Origin: JALQTD01 sp964390365
GTDB lineage: Bacteria; Bacteroidota; Bacteroidia; Flavobacteriales_D; Sanyastnellaceae
Assembly: GCA_964390365.1 (NCBI GenBank)
Contig: CAYMHW010000002.1
Span: 1 to 64,000 of the forward strand
Direction of reading: 5' to 3'
DNA: 64,000 bases
In this document: positions 1 to 7,995 of the stretch, one piece after another
Layout of the letters: each line of letters starts with the position of its first letter
Numbering within the stretch: position 1 is the first letter of the stretch
Program-made: the position numbers and the translations under genes
The notes under the pieces: generated by a model
What the model saw: the letters and a program-made list of their open reading frames with translations, nothing else
What the model was told of the DNA's origin: nothing
Database searches by the model: none

Positions 1-1259
1 TGCGAGGGCACGAGGAAGCGAGCGGAACGAAGTACTACCCCGAAGGGCTGATTGAACACTGGGGGCAGATCGATCCGGTGGAGCGCTTCGAGGCGTGGGG
101 ACGCGAAAGCGGCGTGTTGACGGAGGACTTCATCGAGGCGTGTCGCGCGGAGCACAAAACCACCATTGCAGAGGGTTTGAAATTCGCGGCGGCGCAGCCG
201 GTGATTGAGGCGGACACCGCGGTGGAACTGGCCGACCGATTCGCCCCGGTCCCAGACGGAGGCTTGGCCGATGGTGACGAATTGGCCGACGGCGACCGGG
301 AATTGCGGCTCATCGACGCCATCTCGGAGGGCCTGGGCAGCGCGATGGAGCGCCACGGCGACCTCGTCCTGATGGGGCAAGACATCGCCGAGTATGGCGG
401 TGTGTTCAAGGTGACGGACGGGTTCGTCGAGCGGTTTGGCAAGGAGCGCGTGCGGAACACGCCGCTGTGCGAGAGCGCCATTGTGGGGGCGGCTTTGGGG
501 CTGTCCATCAGCGGGCGCAAATCGATGGTGGAGATGCAGTTCAGCGATTTCGTAACGTGTGGGTTCAACCAAATCGTTAACAACCTCGCGAAGCTGCACT
601 GGCGCTGGGGCGCAGGCGCCGACGTGGTAGTGCGCATGCCCACCGGCGCAGGTGTTGGCGCTGGACCCTACCACAGCCAAAGCACCGAAGCCTGGTTCTT
701 CCACGTGCCCGGCCTGAAAATCGCCTACCCCGCAACGCCGAAGGATGCGAAGGGGCTATTGACCATGGCGTTCCACGACCCCAACCCGGTCCTGTTTTTC
801 GAGCACAAGTTCCTGTACCGTTCGCTGTCCGGGCCTGTTCCCGAAGGCGATTACGTCATTCCATTTGGTAAGGCGCGCGTGGTTCGCGCAGGCAACGACG
901 CTACGGTGGTGACGTATGGCTTGGGCGTGCACTGGGCGTTGGCCTTGGCCGAACAGCGGCCCGAATGGGACCTTGAAATCATCGACTTGCGCACCTTGGC
1001 GCCATGGGACCACGAAACGGTCATCGCCAGCGTGTGCCGAACGAACCGGGCCTTGGTCTTGCACGAGGACACCCTCACGGGCGGCATTGGCGGCGAAATC
1101 GCCTCGGTGCTGCATGAACACTGCTGGGAGCAGCTTGACGCCCCCGTGGTTCGGGTCGGAAGCCTGGACACCCCGGTGCCGTTCGCTGCGGACCTGGAGC
1201 GGGCGTTTCTCGCCAACGACCAACTCGAAGCCGCCGTGGAAGCCCTGCTCGCTCGGTGA
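1..1259 (+). CDS. Dehydrogenase E1 component, alpha/beta fusion (5' partial)
   Basis: The frame is open from base 3 and the start lies left of the window. The first ~70 codons resemble the tail of a thiamine-diphosphate E1 alpha subunit. After a short linker comes a complete E1 beta module, with MGQDIAEYGGVF near 375-410, the GPYHSQSTE segment near 660-690 and the C-terminal transketolase domain (TYGLGV, DLRTLAPWD, LHEDTLTGG). Family knowledge: such fused E1 proteins in Bacteroidota are branched-chain 2-oxoacid (2-oxoisovalerate) dehydrogenase-type enzymes that decarboxylate a 2-oxoacid and pass the acyl group to a lipoyl E2. A pyruvate or acetoin substrate cannot be excluded, since the alpha part is missing. 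The stop codon abuts the convergent gene at 1260 directly. Confidence 0.88.
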   Translation, partial: RGHEEASGTKYYPEGLIEHWGQIDPVERFEAWGRESGVLTEDFIEACRAEHKTTIAEGLKFAAAQPVIEADTAVELADRFAPVPDGGLADGDELADGDRELRLIDAISEGLGSAMERHGDLVLMGQDIAEYGGVFKVTDGFVERFGKERVRNTPLCESAIVGAALGLSISGRKSMVEMQFSDFVTCGFNQIVNNLAKLHWRWGAGADVVVRMPTGAGVGAGPYHSQSTEAWFFHVPGLKIAYPATPKDAKGLLTMAFHDPNPVLFFEHKFLYRSLSGPVPEGDYVIPFGKARVVRAGNDATVVTYGLGVHWALALAEQRPEWDLEIIDLRTLAPWDHETVIASVCRTNRALVLHEDTLTGGIGGEIASVLHEHCWEQLDAPVVRVGSLDTPVPFAADLERAFLANDQLEAAVEALLAR

Positions 1260-1574
1260 TCAGTCCGGGAAGTTCAATGCCCGGATTGCTTGCAATTGGC
1301 CGAGGAGTTCCAAACTGCGCGATTGGGCGGCTTCGCTGATTCGGCGCAACTCCGCCTTCCATTCCGGCGCAAGGGAAACCCCTGGAATTTGGTGCGCATC
1401 CACCACGTCCAACTGACCGCAAAGGTCTTCGATCGAAGCCGTGGCTTCCCGAATGATGCTGTTCGCCTCGGCCTCAAATTCCGGCATGTCCAAGGAAAGC
1501 TGAAAGCCCGCGAGCACCACGTCGTTGAGTAAAACGTGCACAGCACGGCGGACGGGCGCAAGGGTTGTGGGCAT
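1260..1574 (-). CDS. Hypothetical protein, 104 aa
   Basis: I do not recognise this family. I chose the ATG at 1574 (MPTTLAPVRR). An in-frame TTG at 1610 would add 12 residues and is less likely. The product looks soluble and mostly helical, with long amphipathic stretches (PEFEAEANSIIREATASIEDLC and a second helix rich in Glu, Arg and Leu). It has no signal peptide or membrane segment. Its stop abuts that of the upstream convergent dehydrogenase, so the two genes share no intergenic base. It may be cotranscribed with the gene at 1641-2177, 66 bp upstream on the same strand. Confidence 0.6.
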   Translation of the reverse strand: MPTTLAPVRRAVHVLLNDVVLAGFQLSLDMPEFEAEANSIIREATASIEDLCGQLDVVDAHQIPGVSLAPEWKAELRRISEAAQSRSLELLGQLQAIRALNFPD

Positions 1575-1640
1575 GGCGGAGAGAAAAAAGTGAATCAGAA
1601 CTCCCGTCAAAGTAGGACTTCCACTTCACAAATCCAAACC

Positions 1641-2177
1641 TCACCGACGAGCCCGCTGATGGAATTGTTGTGGATTGCGCAAGGCCTGCTCCACTTGCTT
1701 GATGTCGTTTTTCAACATGCCTTTCTCGTCGAGCCGCTTGCTCTCATTGAGGAGCGCCTTCGCCTGTTGAGGGCGCTTGTGAGCACTCGCCACCACCGCG
1801 AGGTTGAGCTTCGCCGCTGCTTGGTCGTAGGATTGTTTCAAGCCCAAATCCAACGCCGTCCGCAAATGCTTCGCCGCCTCGTTCATGTTGTGTTCCATCG
1901 TCAAACTCCCCGTCAAGAAGTGGTAGTATGCACGGCGGCGCTTCCACAAATGATTCGGGTTGATGCGCCCCAGCCACTTGCGCGCCTCGTCCATCTTCTG
2001 CTGGCGCAGGTTGGCGAAGGCGAGGATGAGCCGAATGCTTTGCAAGCTGGCCAACACGCCCATGGTCGCGACCAGCAACATGCCGATGCCGCTCCCGATG
2101 TGCCCTTTCGTGAACAAGAAGATGGCGTATCCGAGGGCGGCGGCGGTCAAGGCGATTTTGATGATGCGGGTGTCCAT
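1641..2177 (-). CDS. Membrane-anchored TPR-like protein, 178 aa
   Basis: Two hydrophobic segments lie at the N-terminus (residues ~5-22 and ~28-52). A soluble helical part follows, with tetratricopeptide-like pairing: 'ARKWLGRINPNHLWKRRRAY', 'AAKHLRTALDLGLKQ', 'AKLNLAVVASAHKRPQQAKA'. The likely topology is two membrane helices with a cytoplasmic or periplasmic TPR scaffold. No enzymatic motif is visible. It diverges from ytxJ with only 40 bp between the two ATGs, so the pair shares a promoter region. The function is unknown; a protein-interaction role is an inference from the repeat-like architecture. Confidence 0.75.
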   Translation of the reverse strand: MDTRIIKIALTAAALGYAIFLFTKGHIGSGIGMLLVATMGVLASLQSIRLILAFANLRQQKMDEARKWLGRINPNHLWKRRRAYYHFLTGSLTMEHNMNEAAKHLRTALDLGLKQSYDQAAAKLNLAVVASAHKRPQQAKALLNESKRLDEKGMLKNDIKQVEQALRNPQQFHQRARR

Positions 2178-2188
2178 GTGGGAGGTGG

Positions 2189-2196
2189 TATTTTTG
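2189..2196 (+). promoter_or_regulatory. Bacteroidota -7 box upstream of ytxJ
   Basis: TATTTTTG matches the TAnnTTTG -7 consensus of the Bacteroidota primary sigma factor exactly. It lies 21 nt before the ytxJ ATG, in a short divergent spacer. No convincing -33 TTG was found at the usual distance. Confidence 0.5.
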
Positions 2197-2217
2197 GCCT
2201 ACAAAAGTATCGGAAGG

Positions 2218-2553
2218 ATGGAATGGAATGAACTGGCGACGCTGAAAGATTTAGAACGCGCGATCGAGCGCTCCCACGAGCAGCCTGTGATGCTGTTCAA
2301 ACACAGCACCCGATGCCCGGTGAGCAGCATGGCAAAACGGCTGACGGAACAGCGCTGGGACCACCCGGGCATCACGCCGTTCATGCTCGACCTCATCGCC
2401 CACCGCGACGTGAGCAACGCGATTGCGCAGCAGCTGGGCGTCGACCACGAATCGCCCCAAATGCTGCTCGTTAAACACGGCATGGCGACACAAGTCATGT
2501 CCCATTCGAGCATCGACCCCGTGGCGTTGGATGCTACCTTTGTGGTAGAATGA
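2218..2553 (+). CDS. ytxJ: Bacilliredoxin-like protein YtxJ, 111 aa
   Basis: A small thioredoxin-fold protein with a single cysteine at residue 33 in the motif HSTRCPVSS, characteristic of YtxJ (monothiol bacilliredoxin, BrxC type). Family knowledge: these proteins remove bacillithiol from S-bacillithiolated proteins, so their presence suggests bacillithiol rather than glutathione as the low-molecular-weight thiol. The longer open frame starting at 1960 runs antisense to the TPR gene and was discarded. The ATG at 2218 gives the usual family length and follows a good -7 box. The last codons overlap the next gene as ATGA. Confidence 0.9.
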   Translation: MEWNELATLKDLERAIERSHEQPVMLFKHSTRCPVSSMAKRLTEQRWDHPGITPFMLDLIAHRDVSNAIAQQLGVDHESPQMLLVKHGMATQVMSHSSIDPVALDATFVVE

Positions 2554-3173
2554 GCAACATCTTGAAAATCCGGGTGGTCCTCGACGTGGTGGAGGACGTG
2601 TTCCGCGACATCGAAATCGCGGCCGACGCGCCGTTGCTGCACTTGCATGCGGCAACGTTGGACGCGTTTGGCTGGGACGGCGATGAAATGGCTTCCTTTT
2701 ATCGGAGCAACGAGTCGTGGGATCGCGGGGAGGAAATTCCGCTGATGGCGATGCCCGATGGGTTTGAGGAGGCAGAGGAATCGCTGGATTTCGAGGACAT
2801 GGACCTGTCGGCGACTTCACGCCAAACGGAAACGCCGAGCATGGAATCGAAGCCCGTGGGGCATCTGCTCAAAGCCGTCAACGACCGGGCGGTCTACGTG
2901 TACGACTTCCTGCGGATGTGGTGCTTTTATGTGGAGCTGATCGAGGTGTTGGAACCGGAGGAGGGCGCTTCGTATCCGCGGCTGGTTGGGGAATTTGGGG
3001 AGGCGCCAACGCCGGAGAGCCGCGAAATTGACTTGATGGACTTGGGCGATGTGGAGCCGGAGGGGCCGACCTCAACGGGGGACGCGGAATTGGATGCGTA
3101 CCTGAACGAGGACGACGAGGACGACGATGTGGGGCACACGAGCTTGGACGACCTCGACTACGATTTGATTTGA
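2550..3173 (+). CDS. Plasmid pRiA4b ORF-3-like domain protein with acidic tail
   Basis: Residues ~1-140 resemble the pRiA4b ORF-3-like family: an LKIRVVLDVVEDVFRDIEI start, DAFGWDGDEMASFY, then a VYVYDFLRMWCFYVELIEV strand. The domain is often found alone and has no established biochemical activity. The tail (~140-207) is strongly acidic, with runs such as NEDDEDDD and DLDYDLI, and is probably disordered. There is no signal peptide, so it is likely cytoplasmic. It is translationally coupled at both ends (ATGA with ytxJ, TGATG with miaA), so it should be made together with the tRNA modification enzyme. Despite the family name there is no sign of a plasmid or IS element here. Confidence 0.8.
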   Translation: MSNILKIRVVLDVVEDVFRDIEIAADAPLLHLHAATLDAFGWDGDEMASFYRSNESWDRGEEIPLMAMPDGFEEAEESLDFEDMDLSATSRQTETPSMESKPVGHLLKAVNDRAVYVYDFLRMWCFYVELIEVLEPEEGASYPRLVGEFGEAPTPESREIDLMDLGDVEPEGPTSTGDAELDAYLNEDDEDDDVGHTSLDDLDYDLI

Positions 3174-4084
3174 TGGAGCCCATGCGGCGTGCGAAAACGG
3201 TGGTGGTGGTCGGGCCGACGGCCGCCGGGAAAACGGCGTGGGGCATCGAAATCGCCCGCGCCCTTGGAGCCGAGGTGCTGAATGCGGATTCGCGTCAATT
3301 CTACCGCGACATCCCCATCGGCACGGCCCAGCCCACCGCTGAGGAAAAAGCGGCGGTGCCGCATCATTTCGTGGGGCACTTGGAATTGGAGGAGCTTTAC
3401 AGCGCGGGGGATTTTGAGCGGGATGCCGTGTCGTGGGTGCTGGAGCGCCCGATTTCTGTGGTCGTGGGGGGCAGCGGCTTGTACGTGCAGGCGCTGTTGG
3501 AGGGGCTCGATGAGGTGCCCCGGGATTTGGCCGTTCGCGAGGCGCTGAACGCTGAGCTTCAGGAACATGGGCTGCCTCGACTGGTGGAGGAACTGGGCCA
3601 AAAAGACCCCGTCACCGCCCAACGCATCGACGCTTCCAACCCGCAGCGCGTGGTCCGCGCCTTGGAAGTCTGTCGCGCCACCGGGCGGCCGTTCTCGGAT
3701 TTCCATCGCGGCGACGTGGCGGAGCGCCCGTTCGACGCGTTGGTCATCGGCATCGATCGGCCGCGGGAGGAACTGCATGCCCGCATCGGCGCGCGGGTCG
3801 CGGCCATGGTGGCGGAGGGTTTTGAGGAAGAGGCGCGGCGGGTTTGGCCTCGCAAGGCGCTCAACAGCCTGCAAACCGTGGGCTACCGCGAATGGTTCGC
3901 CCACTTCGAAGGCGAACTCACGCGGGACGAAGCCCTCGAATGGATCGCCACGCGCACCCGGCAATTCGCGAAACGCCAAATGACCTGGTTCCGCCGCATG
4001 CCCAACGTGGAATGGTTCGGCGCCCACGACTTGCCCGCCGCCATCGAACGCGCCCTCGTTTGGGCCGAATCTCCCACCTCATGA
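3173..4084 (+). CDS. miaA: tRNA dimethylallyltransferase MiaA
   Basis: This enzyme transfers a dimethylallyl group to the N6 of A37 in tRNAs reading codons that start with U. Visible features are the P-loop GPTAAGKT at residues 14-21, NADSRQFYRDIPIGT (substrate and phosphate binding), VVGGSGLYVQALL, and the C-terminal LQTVGYREW region followed by a basic QFAKRQMTWFRR stretch that contacts tRNA. I chose the ATG at 3173, which overlaps the preceding stop as TGATG, over the adjacent TTG at 3170. The 303-residue length is normal. The gene overlaps mutS2 by 4 bp. Confidence 0.97.
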   Translation: MEPMRRAKTVVVVGPTAAGKTAWGIEIARALGAEVLNADSRQFYRDIPIGTAQPTAEEKAAVPHHFVGHLELEELYSAGDFERDAVSWVLERPISVVVGGSGLYVQALLEGLDEVPRDLAVREALNAELQEHGLPRLVEELGQKDPVTAQRIDASNPQRVVRALEVCRATGRPFSDFHRGDVAERPFDALVIGIDRPREELHARIGARVAAMVAEGFEEEARRVWPRKALNSLQTVGYREWFAHFEGELTRDEALEWIATRTRQFAKRQMTWFRRMPNVEWFGAHDLPAAIERALVWAESPTS

Positions 4085-6213
4085 AGCCCACCCACACGTT
4101 TCACGGCGAATGGCTCGGCGGCTTCGATCGCCAAGTCGCAGAAGACCTCGAATTCGATGTCATCCAAGAATTGCTCGTGAACTTCTGCCATGGGGAAACG
4201 GCCACCCAACGGGCCCGGGAACTGCGTCCGTGGCGCACGCCGAAGCGCATCATTCCGGCTCTGGAAACGACGGCGGAACTGCTGACCATCCGGCGGGAGG
4301 GCATGCCCTTCCCCAAGGTCGCCTGCGACGAACTGGGCCGGGAGATCCGACTCCTCAAGGTGCGCGACTCCGTGCTTGACGAATCCGGGTTCCTGCGCAT
4401 CCTCGACGCGTCGAAGACCGTCAACGGCATCCTCGAAGCGCTGGAAGAATCCGAGCGTTCCTTCCCGCGGCTCGAGGAACTCCTCGATGGCATCCCCCGC
4501 ACCACGGAACTCATCGAAGCCATCGAATCCGTGTTCGATGCGAAGGGCGAGGTCCGCGCCGACGCATCGAATTTGCTCGTCTCCATCCGCGGCGAAATGA
4601 CCCGGGTGCGACGGGCCATCAACCGCGCGTTCATGCGCGCCATCAAGGTGGGCATGGAGAAAGGATGGCTCGCTGACACGAAAGAAGGCTTCATCAACGA
4701 ACGGCGCGTGCTGGCCGTGAACAGCACCCACAAGCGCAAGCTCACGGGGACCGTCCTCGGGCAATCGAACAACGGTTCCATCACGTTCATCGAACCCGGT
4801 TCCTGCATGCCGTTGAACGCGGAATTCGAAATGCTGCGCGACGACGAAAGGAAGGAAATCCTGCGCATTTTGAGGGACTTGACGCAGCGCGTTCGCCACC
4901 ATTTGCCCTTGATTCGGGCGTATCAGAGCGTGGTGGTGGAACTCGACTGGACCCAGGCCAAAGTGCGCCTCGCCGGAGAATGCGGCGCCCACCTCCCCCA
5001 CCTCCGCAAGGCGCGCGGATTCCACCTCATCCAAGCCTACCATCCCCTGCTCCGGATGCAAAATGCCGCCGCGGGACGGCATACGGAACCCCAAACCCTC
5101 GAGCTCGCCGATCGGAGCCGCATGCTCGTCATCTCCGGCCCCAACGCAGGCGGCAAGTCCATCACGTTGAAGACGGTGGGGTTGCTCCAAGTCATGCTGC
5201 AATCCGGCCTGCTCATTCCCGTGCACCCCAACAGCGAAGTCGGCTTCTTCGATGCCGTCCTCACGGACATCGGCGACAACCAAAGCATCGAGAACCAGCT
5301 CAGCACGTACAGCTACCGCCTGAACCGCATGCGCGGCTTTCTCGAAATCGGGGGGCCGACCAGCTTGTTGCTCCTCGACGAATTTGGAACCGGTTCAGAT
5401 CCCGAGCTCGGTGGCGCATTGGCGGAGGTCTTCTTCGAAGAGTTGTACGAACGCGGCTGCTTCGGTGTCATCACCACGCACTACGCAAACATCAAGACCC
5501 GCGCCGCTCAAATGCCCGAAGCCCTCAACGGCTCGATGCGCTTTGACCGGGAATCCCTCGAACCCTTGTACAAGCTCGACATCGGCCAACCGGGCAGTTC
5601 GTTCACCTTTGAAGTGGCCCAAATCAACGGGATCCAACCGGAATTGATCGAACGGGCAAAAGGCAAATTGGACAAGCGCCGGGTCAAACTCGACGACCTC
5701 CTGAACGCCCTCGAACGGGAGAAAGCCCAGCTCTCCAAGCTCACGGACCGCCAGCTCCGGAAAGACCTCGAGGTGGAGCAACTCCGGACGCAATTGGAGC
5801 GGAAGCAGGCGGTTTTGGCCGAGAAGGCGGAATCCCAACAAGCGATTGCGGAAGAACAAAACGTGGCCCTGACGCGCGGCAAGCGCATGCAGCAATTCAT
5901 CGACCGCTGGGACGTCAACTCGAAGAACAAAACGCTCCTCGAGGACCTTCGGAAATACCTCGCGGTGGAGCGGGCGCGGCAAGAAGACGCGGCGGCCCTC
6001 GCCCGAGCCAAACGGGCCGCTGCCAAAGCCAACGAACCGAAGCGCCGGCCAAAGCACTACGTGGAACGCATTCAGGTCGGTTCCAAGGTCAGGCTCCGGA
6101 ATGGAAACGAACGGGGCGAAGTGGTGGCGGTCAAAGGGGACGACATCACGGTGTTGTTCGGAGCGATGCGGATGCGCGTGGAGCGCAACAAGCTGACCTG
6201 GCTCGCGAACTGA
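4081..6213 (+). CDS. mutS2: MutS2-family ATPase lacking the Smr domain, 710 aa
   Basis: This is a MutS-related ATPase of the MutS2 type. There is no mismatch-recognition N-terminus. The protein starts with the core/lever region (~1-330). Then come Walker A (SGPNAGGKS, ~351-359), Walker B LLLLDEFGTGSDP (~430-442) and ITTHY. A long charged coiled coil (~520-640) is followed by a small beta-rich end (VGSKVRLRNGNERGEVVAV). Canonical MutS2 carries a C-terminal Smr endonuclease domain; here the protein ends before one. Known roles of the family are suppression of recombination and ribosome-collision rescue. Loss of Smr leaves an ATPase without the nuclease. The start at 4081 overlaps the miaA stop; earlier in-frame codons lie inside miaA. 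Confidence 0.9.
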   Translation: MKPTHTFHGEWLGGFDRQVAEDLEFDVIQELLVNFCHGETATQRARELRPWRTPKRIIPALETTAELLTIRREGMPFPKVACDELGREIRLLKVRDSVLDESGFLRILDASKTVNGILEALEESERSFPRLEELLDGIPRTTELIEAIESVFDAKGEVRADASNLLVSIRGEMTRVRRAINRAFMRAIKVGMEKGWLADTKEGFINERRVLAVNSTHKRKLTGTVLGQSNNGSITFIEPGSCMPLNAEFEMLRDDERKEILRILRDLTQRVRHHLPLIRAYQSVVVELDWTQAKVRLAGECGAHLPHLRKARGFHLIQAYHPLLRMQNAAAGRHTEPQTLELADRSRMLVISGPNAGGKSITLKTVGLLQVMLQSGLLIPVHPNSEVGFFDAVLTDIGDNQSIENQLSTYSYRLNRMRGFLEIGGPTSLLLLDEFGTGSDPELGGALAEVFFEELYERGCFGVITTHYANIKTRAAQMPEALNGSMRFDRESLEPLYKLDIGQPGSSFTFEVAQINGIQPELIERAKGKLDKRRVKLDDLLNALEREKAQLSKLTDRQLRKDLEVEQLRTQLERKQAVLAEKAESQQAIAEEQNVALTRGKRMQQFIDRWDVNSKNKTLLEDLRKYLAVERARQEDAAALARAKRAAAKANEPKRRPKHYVERIQVGSKVRLRNGNERGEVVAVKGDDITVLFGAMRMRVERNKLTWLAN

Positions 6214-7866
6214 TCAGCGCACCTGCAAGGACTGCGTTCCGGAAGCGCCCGAAGCAGAGCGCGCCGTGACGTAGTACAGCCCCGCCGGCCAACCGGCCAC
6301 CGAGAACGCGTCGAGTCCACTCGCATCTTCGAGCACCTGAACGCGGCGTCCCTGCGCATCGTAAATCCGCAGTTCCACCACCTGCAATTGCGCGGGGAGC
6401 TGGATGCGCACCACATCGGTTGCCGGATTCGGGTACAGCTGCCACGCCGTGCTCGTGAGCAAGGTGCTTTCGACGCTCAGCGCCGTGCAGAAGTCCTCGG
6501 GCTCACAGGACGAGCCGTCGCCGATGTACGTGCCGTCGAGGATTTCCTCCCCGGTTCCCGCGGGGTCGAGGAAGGCTTGGAGTTTCTCCGCGGCTGAAAT
6601 CGGATTGGGTCCGTCCCAGTGGTAGCTGAGCTTGCCGTAATAATCCGGCGAGTTGGGGGAAGTGCAGAAGGAACTGCCGCCGGTGAGCGTTCCGATGATG
6701 CGCTTGTTTTGGTCAAACAGCGGCGACCCGGAAGATCCGCCCTCCGTGACGCCGTGGTTCGTTTCGGTGGCATCCCACGTCACGCGCCAATGCGCACCGG
6801 CCGCATAGGCCGAACTGGAAGCCACGGGATCGAACGTCGTTGAGATCTTCTTTCGGTCTCCCGACGGATGGTGAATGCCGACGCCTTCTTGCGCGGGAAT
6901 GCCCGTTGCATCCCATCCAGCGAGGTACGGAGTCCACGACTCGAAAATGGGGTCCTCCACCTCGACGAGCAGGAAGTCCGAACCGGTGATGTTCGAGCCC
7001 ATCATGTCATCGGAAGACGTGAGGAAAATCACCCCGGTGCGGTCATGTGAATTCAGGCTGACCGTCCCTCCACATTCGCTGTATTCGTAATTGTAGCGGA
7101 CCTTCATCAGCGCCCAATCCGAGTCGCTCATGTCGTCGGCGCAGTGAAACGACGACAACAGCAGTTGGCGGCAATCGCGGGCGGTGTTGTTCACCATCGA
7201 GCCCGAGCAGTAGAAGATGCCACCGCCCATGGAAATGCGCAGCCGCACGACCGCGTCGCGTTGGCACACCCAGTCCGCACCTTCGGGACAATTCACGTCG
7301 ACCTCACAGAAATCGCTTCCGCGGTCGCCGCCATCGCCCACCAGATCGAACGCTTCCGGCAACCACAAGTAGCGGATGAAATACCCCATGCCGTTCACGT
7401 GCAGTTCGGGCTCGCCGATGGTTCCTGGAGCCGCTTGATAGGTCATCCGCACCACGTCACCGGGCACTTCACCAGAGACGTACAAGCCATGCTCATTGTT
7501 CTCGGAGGCATCCACCAGCGCATCCTGATACACTTCGGGAAACGCTCCTTCGGGGGTTGAAAAGGCCAAGGTGCTTCCAACCGGCAAGTGGAACGCGTCG
7601 AAGTACACCGCGAGGGCTGGGGCGCCTGGAATGTGCAAATCGAGCTGCCATTGCGTCCCTCCACCGGGCAATTCCGTGGACGTGGCGAGGTCGAAGAAAT
7701 CGACGTCCGCCGGGATGATTTCACCGATGTACGTTTTCCCCGTGTGGGTTTCGTGCCAGGACGCCCGATCCCATAAGGACTGAACGTCAGGGGATTGGAT
7801 GTTGATTTGGTTTTGAGCAAAAGCCATCACAGGCAGGAACAGCACGGAGATCGTCAAAAATTTCAT
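6214..7866 (-). CDS. Secreted trypsin-like (lysyl-endopeptidase-like) protease with T9SS sorting domain
   Basis: The start at 7866 gives a clean signal peptide (MKFLTISVLFLPVMAFAQ). An N-terminal prodomain-like region (~20-190) precedes a trypsin-fold catalytic domain. Candidate catalytic residues are the His in SSFHCADD (~238), an Asp in the SDFLLVEVED strand (~300) and the Ser in EGGSSGSP (~377). Many cysteines (CEVDVNC, FYCSG, CRQLL) indicate disulfides, as in lysyl endopeptidases. The last ~80 residues have the Por/T9SS C-terminal sorting signature (WQLYPNPATDVV, IYDAQGRRV, GWPAGLYYV). It is therefore predicted to be exported by type IX secretion and held at the surface or released. It converges on mutS2, with the two stop codons touching (TGATCA). 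Confidence 0.9.
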   Translation of the reverse strand: MKFLTISVLFLPVMAFAQNQINIQSPDVQSLWDRASWHETHTGKTYIGEIIPADVDFFDLATSTELPGGGTQWQLDLHIPGAPALAVYFDAFHLPVGSTLAFSTPEGAFPEVYQDALVDASENNEHGLYVSGEVPGDVVRMTYQAAPGTIGEPELHVNGMGYFIRYLWLPEAFDLVGDGGDRGSDFCEVDVNCPEGADWVCQRDAVVRLRISMGGGIFYCSGSMVNNTARDCRQLLLSSFHCADDMSDSDWALMKVRYNYEYSECGGTVSLNSHDRTGVIFLTSSDDMMGSNITGSDFLLVEVEDPIFESWTPYLAGWDATGIPAQEGVGIHHPSGDRKKISTTFDPVASSSAYAAGAHWRVTWDATETNHGVTEGGSSGSPLFDQNKRIIGTLTGGSSFCTSPNSPDYYGKLSYHWDGPNPISAAEKLQAFLDPAGTGEEILDGTYIGDGSSCEPEDFCTALSVESTLLTSTAWQLYPNPATDVVRIQLPAQLQVVELRIYDAQGRRVQVLEDASGLDAFSVAGWPAGLYYVTARSASGASGTQSLQVR

Positions 7867-7995
7867 AGCGAGGTTTTGAAGGCGACAAGTTACGATGTTC
7901 ACCAAGGTCTTTGGGAAAATTAGCGTTCATCGGCCCGGCATGCGCAGCTGAAATCGGTAAATTGCCGCTTCATCGAGCACCTCGAAACCCACCAC

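Noticed and set aside
2550..3173. Possible mobile-element gene because of the 'plasmid pRiA4b ORF-3' family name.
   Set aside because: No inverted repeats, transposase or plasmid genes are near it and it overlaps housekeeping genes on both sides.
3883..5283. A long minus-strand frame opposite miaA and mutS2.
   Set aside because: Shadow of the plus-strand genes; no motif, no start context and no conserved neighbour.
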